From assembly GCA_903898855.1 (NCBI GenBank), contig CAIUHB010000249.1:1-10024 (forward strand): a DNA stretch of 10,024 nt. The letters are read 5' to 3'. This document shows positions 8,101 through 10,024 of this stretch, one piece after another (positions within the stretch are counted from its first letter, which is position 1; every line of letters starts with the position of its first letter). Made by a program: the position numbers and the translations under genes. The notes under the pieces were generated by a model. That model was not told the DNA's origin. It saw only the letters and a program-made list of their open reading frames with translations, and searched no databases. Origin of the DNA: an uncultured Actinomycetes bacterium (GTDB taxonomy: Bacteria; Actinomycetota; Actinomycetes; Nanopelagicales; Nanopelagicaceae).

Positions 8101-8205
8101 CGTCGCATCGGCATGCGCGCTCTCCACCACCGCCGGCATTCCAATAAATAAACTGAGGAGCAGGGCGGTAATTGCTGTTGTTGCTGAGCGAGTCAGTGAC
8201 TTCAT
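2188..8205 (-). CDS. Giant secreted protein of ~19 tandem carboxypeptidase-regulatory-like modules
   Basis: This is a 2005-residue exported protein with no recognisable catalytic domain. The signal peptide is about 1-32, with basic MKSLTR, a hydrophobic core and an A-H-A cleavage motif. The rest, to the last residue, is about 19 diverged tandem modules of 95-113 residues, starting near 35, 131, 250, 358, 465, 565, 667, 770, 880, 982, 1084, 1179, 1278, 1377, 1490, 1589, 1703, 1801 and 1909. A typical module opens with P-N-hydrophobic strand-x-P, carries a Trp about 5-12 residues before a T-D-x-x-G turn, then G-x-Y-x-L-x-V-x-P. It closes with a Y-T-V-T-V-x-G-G hairpin and a short strand into the next P-N. 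This resembles the carboxypeptidase regulatory-like/prealbumin-like beta-sandwich fold. All 18 cysteines occur as pairs within modules. No LPXTG motif, S-layer homology domain or C-terminal membrane helix is seen. The start is the ATG with AGGAG seven bases upstream. It heads a two-gene unit with the FN3/Ig-like gene. A fibre, adhesin or envelope scaffold is likely by inference; the function is unknown. Confidence 0.9.
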   Translation of the reverse strand: MKSLTRSATTAITALLLSLFIGMPAVVESAHADATVTKTINVKNSSGAALAGALVAVGYPDNSPIGWHWTDPQTTDSQGQVVVTSLPASSGQAELYVEPAESDATDAFGFASHDMGNFSLESTTVVNIQLHAATLRVNLKQSNGDPAPVHTWLSYPNDSSQQMWSAPNTLRTGSFGLYLDPSLNCDTNDGNWSIQFGAPAFDPASLDSDFTNYNMIASGCPSRTLTFKNVRGVTATNTGGIWQLSFNHRAFNFAVVSPTDSSTTLTRVGAWLEACVTIDGNDNCTNVAGGAKGGLGLPDGDYKLRVHPGSTPYAMKLYSLTISGGGTSYSAKVGYPATLQSPSVPVLNGKLVFAAALPNLTIHAISPADGSALSNGVPIQIFDYTNQQQGSQPFYNDWAQTGSASFALDNGEYLFFLGNDNYPEFAQTRFDVIVTGGVAVVKDLSGNTISPASGSSFNLALGTANFKYRVLSPLNQSPLSNIYVDACPSQGGGNCTGGYLGGNNSYASMHIPDGTWTVRTHADNYPQFAEKDYTVVVSGGHISSISPNVTPDGDGIYSLTFSTANFHLKIVSPTDNTSPVQGYFDYCTDLGNGRIGNCNGTGVGPAGTGAASLANGNWIVRVHPDNNHPQFAEADYTFTVSNGTVSITNSSITADGNGVFLLPVSVPNISGSITAPGGGAITYGNGIGVSVNLQTYNGNNWNYVGQGTWAQGTYSMNVTTPGTYRLIYEPQGLPQYASAYSPQFTVNSDKSVTVSGGGSATNLNVSLNTPNLKFKVRNPLDNSLLPFGNLQFQKVINQYNTQWAGNANLNPSTPGLTSITLEDGTYQVTVYPPNGSQSIPGLAPYMYTATVSGSTVTLLDGTTPVVADTSGVFTVQPASANITGHIVDATGASVGSSNGVWVNVGVQQLQNGVNWNWMNLNSQVDQDGYFGIFLKDPGTYRLRIQPSGRNDVSTTFSDQFTITADGASSFKQNFPAIKLPAPNLQVQVAGATTPDQNINIDIQSNNRWVDNIWIDQSGSGATNLTTAGTYQLTVHPNAADVAAGKAQKQYVATVTNNNGVFDVAIAGLTATNGVFTLPLGTATLSGHVYAPSDTTPVWNAQVVPVDQATGNELWQYSTGTDSNGNWSMALPAGTYKVYARAPGGDATVADSAKSSSFTVDNSGTATGISTPVDIHLKNPKWSGVLKSPDSSTAIAYGTVCLNYQSGESFYNSCQQTDNQGRWAFAGPDGAFSFDATASLRANENVSPQFGSLLLTQTGLNAQLGSGGSNIVLNLPIANVTVHVIDASGAAAQNVWVNIDRDNVGWLGAATTDQNGNAHLNVSDLTKGINVQVDVNSNPAVAAKYTGTRRVFTDSYVNANATGSPKTITLNATLPLPNVAGIVHDPSTNSIAPYTWVDIFDSSKNQWMGGSGTNQDGYFSLNAPAPASGVEHYVIGVNPSGQSGSLSARKTYSLDVASDNSITLKDDATHSAPTTEPYNGVNVTYFSLALPSVSGVVKDDAGANEPFAWVQPYNVLTSQWMNGYGVRQNGQFGLALDNGQYRLQANPTSQASGQAPSDYCYVTIAGGAVTTNAGGCVQNDKTVILALRPPNFHITVHTPQGDALPYANVGVCIASWCTNAQADASGVASLFIDKNAILAASNYLTSSSPNQIMTLWIDPPYGTSSVVRTQCQSGQSGTACQSLPQVSMSANFNDYSATFTMKGPNVHATILDPSGGALGTNYWATLYSLDSNHNRQWIGNGGTDSSGNVSFLVDTTTVTRVVLEVDVPNTPDQTFANTIWDNNGNGFDPADLASATLKLATPNLRITSLALNSITQTIDTNTYGWAMLETYNNTTHQPISWVTGFGLNDQGQAAVNLAASTTYRLTVFPGPNKSGAGTTCILQTSAGASPTVSKVPDGCPTGTLSAPNLSITLSNGNVNGTVKDPNDNPVKGAIVTAQVGSDTSTTIVSSTDTNGTFGLNLDLSRNWTIKVIPFNPVTGTQLAIWSSAAAGTPVGQGMAIKLTVAP
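2191..8103 (-). repeat. Protein-level tandem repeat array (~19 modules of ~100 aa)
   Basis: The array covers residues 35-2005 of the giant protein. Repeats are clear at protein level but strongly diverged in DNA, so this is an old expansion rather than a recent tandem duplication. The clearest landmarks are T-D-S-Q-G (75-79), T-D-S-N-G (1120-1124), T-D-N-Q-G (1216-1220), T-D-Q-N-G (1311-1315), T-N-Q-D-G (1412-1416), T-D-S-S-G (1742-1746) and T-D-T-N-G (1950-1954). Module boundaries are estimated by eye and may be off by several residues. Confidence 0.75.
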
Positions 8206-8212
8206 GGTGAAT

Positions 8213-8217
8213 CTCCT
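8213..8217 (-). promoter_or_regulatory. Shine-Dalgarno site of the giant secreted protein gene
   Basis: The minus strand reads AGGAG here, seven bases before the ATG at 8205. It is the best ribosome binding site in the window. It fixes the start codon, which also gives a complete signal peptide. Confidence 0.85.
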
Positions 8218-8234
8218 GTGAGGCTTTTGTGACG

Positions 8235-8252
8235 TATGCCACCTAGGGCATA
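8235..8252. promoter_or_regulatory. Perfect dyad TATGCC-N6-GGCATA upstream of the giant gene
   Basis: The plus strand reads TATGCC, six bases, then GGCATA: a perfect 6+6 inverted repeat lying 30-47 bases upstream of the start codon. Its two-turn-of-helix size suits a dimeric regulator operator. If transcribed, it could instead form a small 5' UTR hairpin just ahead of the Shine-Dalgarno site. No T-run follows it on the minus strand, so it is not an intrinsic terminator. The regulator is unknown. Confidence 0.4.
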
Positions 8253-8312
8253 TTCTGCGCTGAGCCGAAAGGAAATTGAAGAGGCGGAGAGTAATTAATA
8301 GGTAAATTTTTC

Positions 8313-8341
8313 GTTATCTGGCCACACAAACAGCCTTCGAA
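8313..8341 (-). promoter_or_regulatory. Weak candidate promoter for the two secreted protein genes
   Basis: On the minus strand, TTCGAA (8336-8341) and GATAAC (8313-8318) are separated by 17 bases. They match the -35 and -10 consensus at three and four of six positions. Transcription would start near 8306 and give a leader of about 100 bases that includes the dyad at 8235-8252. Other weak combinations exist nearer the gene, so this is only the most plausible choice by eye. A promoter somewhere in 8206-8378 is needed unless transcription reads through from the exporter gene. Confidence 0.25.
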
Positions 8342-8378
8342 TCTATTTTCACGCTCAACGCATAAATATGCAATAGGC

Positions 8379-9014
8379 CTAGCGAGGGCTCGTAAAAGCC
8401 AACCCAACTGCCAAGAGCAAGATGCCGCCGGCCGAAATTGCGGTCAAAGATCGTCTAACGGCGGGGCGGGCCAAGAAGACGGAGGCCTTATCGACTGCGC
8501 TAATAAGAAATGAATACCAGGACATCGAGACGGTGGATTGCACGCAGGCCAAAAGAAAGATGCCCCACCCCAGCGAGAAGTGCGTAGGCACAAATTGCGG
8601 AATGAATGCGACGGCAAAGACTGCAGCTTTCACATTAGCAAGGTTGGTGAAGAGGCCCAGTCGATATGCGGGAGCGAATTTGGTTTTGGCACCGCTCGTG
8701 AAATCGAACTTTCCGAATTCTTGTCGCAACTGCCAGAGCGTTTGCAGTGCTAAGCCCACAAGGAAAATCACGCCGGCATATTTCAAAACCGAGAAAGCAA
8801 AATGAGACTTAGCAAAAATTGCTGAGAGACCAACACTGGAGAGAGCGCCCCAAATGAGCAGCCCAGTTGAGTTACCCATTACGGAATAGAACGCTGCACG
8901 CTTTCCGCCGATGAGTGATTGGCGCAAGACCATTGCCACTCCTTGGCCGGGCACAACTGCGAGCAAAAGCGCTGTTAGTGCAAAAGCAGGAATGACTTTG
9001 AGAAGCTCGATCAC
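8379..9014 (-). CDS. LysE/RhtB family amino acid exporter
   Basis: This is a predicted inner membrane exporter of 211 residues, the normal length for the LysE/RhtB/threonine efflux superfamily, whose members expel amino acids or similar small molecules. About six hydrophobic segments are visible (roughly 8-30, 42-65, 72-93, 118-142, 148-172 and 190-208). Family landmarks are an N-terminal P-G-x-G (22-25), the G-G-K-R-A loop (36-40), a G-x-x-x-G-L segment, and G-L-F-T-N-L-x-N-x-K (120-129) followed by F-I-P-Q-F-V. Two usually conserved prolines are replaced: PGP is PGQ (22-24) and NPK is NVK (127-129). The start is GTG directly abutting the gatD TAA, so the gene is probably translated by coupling; GGAAA lies about 12 bases upstream. 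The stop is TAG. The substrate cannot be told from sequence, and its place after murT-gatD does not prove a role in wall synthesis. Confidence 0.88.
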   Translation of the reverse strand: MIELLKVIPAFALTALLLAVVPGQGVAMVLRQSLIGGKRAAFYSVMGNSTGLLIWGALSSVGLSAIFAKSHFAFSVLKYAGVIFLVGLALQTLWQLRQEFGKFDFTSGAKTKFAPAYRLGLFTNLANVKAAVFAVAFIPQFVPTHFSLGWGIFLLACVQSTVSMSWYSFLISAVDKASVFLARPAVRRSLTAISAGGILLLAVGLAFTSPR

Positions 9015-9710
9015 TTACTTAGTGACTTTCCGTCGCCAAGCTGAATATTGCGTTGCGAGTGGATCGTTGATGGTCTGATATTTACGACCAGTTGCGCGAC
9101 AGATGAGCAAATCTGCGAAATCAGGATTGCGCGCAAGGACTGGGCCATGCATGTAGGTACCAAAAATGTTTCCTGACATTGCGCCGTCGTATTTGCCATC
9201 GCCATTGCCGTGTCCGACGGTGACTTTGCCAAAGGGGACGACGTCGTTGCCGAGAATGGTTTTGCCGGCATGGTTTTCAAAGCCAGTAAGTTCTAAATCG
9301 AGAACAGATGCGCGCACCTTTACATCGCCCACAAAACGTTCTTTGCCAGGAACAGATTTGATATCGAGAAGGCCCAAGCCCTCAATCTCTTTTCCGCCAG
9401 CATAAAAACTATTGCCGATAATTTGGAAGCCGGCGCAGATTGCAAGAAGTACCGCGCCATTCTCGATTAATTCTGGCAACATGCCATCGCGCTGCAAGGC
9501 TTGAAGACTAAGTACTTGCGCAGCATCTTCAGCGCCACCGAGTAAATAGATATTTCCATTGGTGGGCAGCGGCTCACGATAGGAGACATCGATGATCTCG
9601 CTCTTTACGCCATGGAATTTTGATCGGAAAGCTAACACATCGGCATTGCCGCGATCGCCATATGTGCCGAGCAATTCATTGTGAATGCGGACGATTCTCA
9701 TGGTTGTCAT
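9015..9710 (-). CDS. gatD: Lipid II isoglutaminyl synthase glutaminase subunit GatD
   Basis: GatD hydrolyses glutamine and passes ammonia to MurT, which amidates the alpha-carboxyl of D-glutamate in lipid II to give D-isoglutamine. It is a class I glutamine amidotransferase of the CobB/CobQ-like type. The 231-residue protein shows the N-terminal Y-G-D-R-G-N-A motif (17-23), G-G-A-E-D-A-A-Q (58-65), the nucleophile elbow I-C-A-G-F-Q with C92, G-F-E-N-H (143-147), and catalytic H188 in T-Y-M-H-G-P-V-L-A-R-N-P. The length fits the family. The ATG overlaps the murT stop in ATGA, the usual arrangement for this stoichiometric pair. A second in-frame ATG at 9701 (residue 4) is a possible alternative start. 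In Staphylococcus aureus the corresponding residues are C94 and H189, and MurT supplies an Asp to the triad. The identification is secure. Confidence 0.95.
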   Translation of the reverse strand: MTTMRIVRIHNELLGTYGDRGNADVLAFRSKFHGVKSEIIDVSYREPLPTNGNIYLLGGAEDAAQVLSLQALQRDGMLPELIENGAVLLAICAGFQIIGNSFYAGGKEIEGLGLLDIKSVPGKERFVGDVKVRASVLDLELTGFENHAGKTILGNDVVPFGKVTVGHGNGDGKYDGAMSGNIFGTYMHGPVLARNPDFADLLICRATGRKYQTINDPLATQYSAWRRKVTK

Positions 9711-10024
9711 TTGTTCACCAACCCAAAGAAAGCGGTATAGGCAGCTAAGACAGAGACGTGTGATCCTTGTGGGAATTCCTTGATGGCCTTGTCAAAGTTA
9801 TCGGCGATTGTGGACTCGATGCCTTCAACATGGAGGCGGTAAGCCATATCCAGTGCGCGCTCTCCAGTGACGACAACTTTCTTGCCTTTGAGTCCCGCAA
9901 AGGAAACATCCCAGAGCCACGATGTGTCGATACCATCTACTTGGCGGGCGTTGAGAACGAGAATGACGTCATTGCCCTTAACGCTGTGAAGCGCCTCGGT
10001 CCAGGAAGCGGGATTTTTAGTGAG
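9707..10024 (-). CDS. murT: Lipid II isoglutaminyl synthase Mur ligase subunit MurT, C-terminal part
   Basis: The last 105 residues and the TGA stop are present; the N-terminal and central Mur ligase domains lie beyond the right edge. The fragment begins at L-T-K-N-P-A, typical of the start of the MurT C-terminal domain (DUF1727). It contains V-L-N-A-R-Q-V-D-G-I-D-T-S-W-L-W-D-V (fragment residues 23-40), then a G-x-R-A-x-D-M-A-Y-R-L segment and a terminal A-A-Y-T-A-F-F-G-L. MurT activates the lipid II D-Glu carboxylate with ATP and transfers ammonia produced by GatD. One of the conserved Asp residues of the C-terminal domain probably completes the GatD catalytic triad, as reported for the staphylococcal complex. 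The stop overlaps the gatD ATG by four bases. Confidence 0.93.
   Translation of the reverse strand, partial: LTKNPASWTEALHSVKGNDVILVLNARQVDGIDTSWLWDVSFAGLKGKKVVVTGERALDMAYRLHVEGIESTIADNFDKAIKEFPQGSHVSVLAAYTAFFGLVNK

Noticed and set aside
8228..8243. CRP/GlxR-like site TGTGA-N6-CCACC upstream of the giant gene
   Set aside because: Only the first half-site fits. The second matches TCACA at three of five positions, and the overlapping perfect dyad explains the symmetry better.
8366..8382. GCAT-ATTT-ATGC and TAGGCCTA symmetry just after the exporter stop, as a terminator
   Set aside because: The stems are only four base pairs and no T-run follows on the minus strand, so an intrinsic terminator cannot be supported. 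Read-through into the secreted protein genes remains possible.
9745..9936. A 63-codon minus-strand open frame near the right edge
   Set aside because: It is a shifted-frame shadow of the murT 3' end. The true frame gives the conserved S-W-L-W-D-V motif and ends at 9707 in the ATGA overlap with gatD.

Overview
The window looks like chromosomal DNA from a moderate-GC actinobacterium. The pointers are a MurT–GatD lipid II amidation pair, secreted Ser/Thr/Pro-rich proteins built from FN3 and Ig-like domains, and an estimated base composition near 50% GC. A streamlined freshwater lineage such as Nanopelagicales would fit, but that is an inference from style, not from a marker gene. All five genes lie on the minus strand and are very tightly packed. 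There is no mobile element, CRISPR array, tRNA or rRNA.

Right side (8379 to the window edge): a three-gene unit read right to left. It holds the C-terminal end of murT (cut by the window edge), gatD (4-base ATGA overlap with murT) and a LysE/RhtB-type exporter whose GTG start directly follows the gatD TAA. MurT and GatD together amidate the D-glutamate of the peptidoglycan stem peptide. The exporter may be only a passenger in the operon.

Middle (8206-8378): a 173-base intergenic region with a strong Shine-Dalgarno site, a perfect 6+6 dyad and a weak candidate promoter. These serve the next unit.

Left side (158-8205): a two-gene unit that dominates the window. The first gene encodes a 2005-residue secreted protein made of about 19 diverged tandem modules of roughly 100 residues. 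They resemble carboxypeptidase-regulatory-like/prealbumin-like beta sandwiches and have recurring Trp, D-x-x-G and G-x-Y motifs. The second gene overlaps its stop codon (TAATG) and encodes a 676-residue secreted protein with three FN3 domains, two Ig-like domains, a ten-glycine run, a Pro/Ser/Thr linker and a basic C-terminal beta domain. Both have signal peptides with an A-H-A cleavage motif, and neither has a sortase signal or C-terminal membrane anchor. The simplest reading is an extracellular or envelope-associated fibre or adhesin system whose ligand cannot be seen from sequence.

Far left (1-157): no gene, but a dense cluster of perfect stem-loops, including an 8-bp stem enclosing two hairpins, that looks like structured RNA on one strand or the other.
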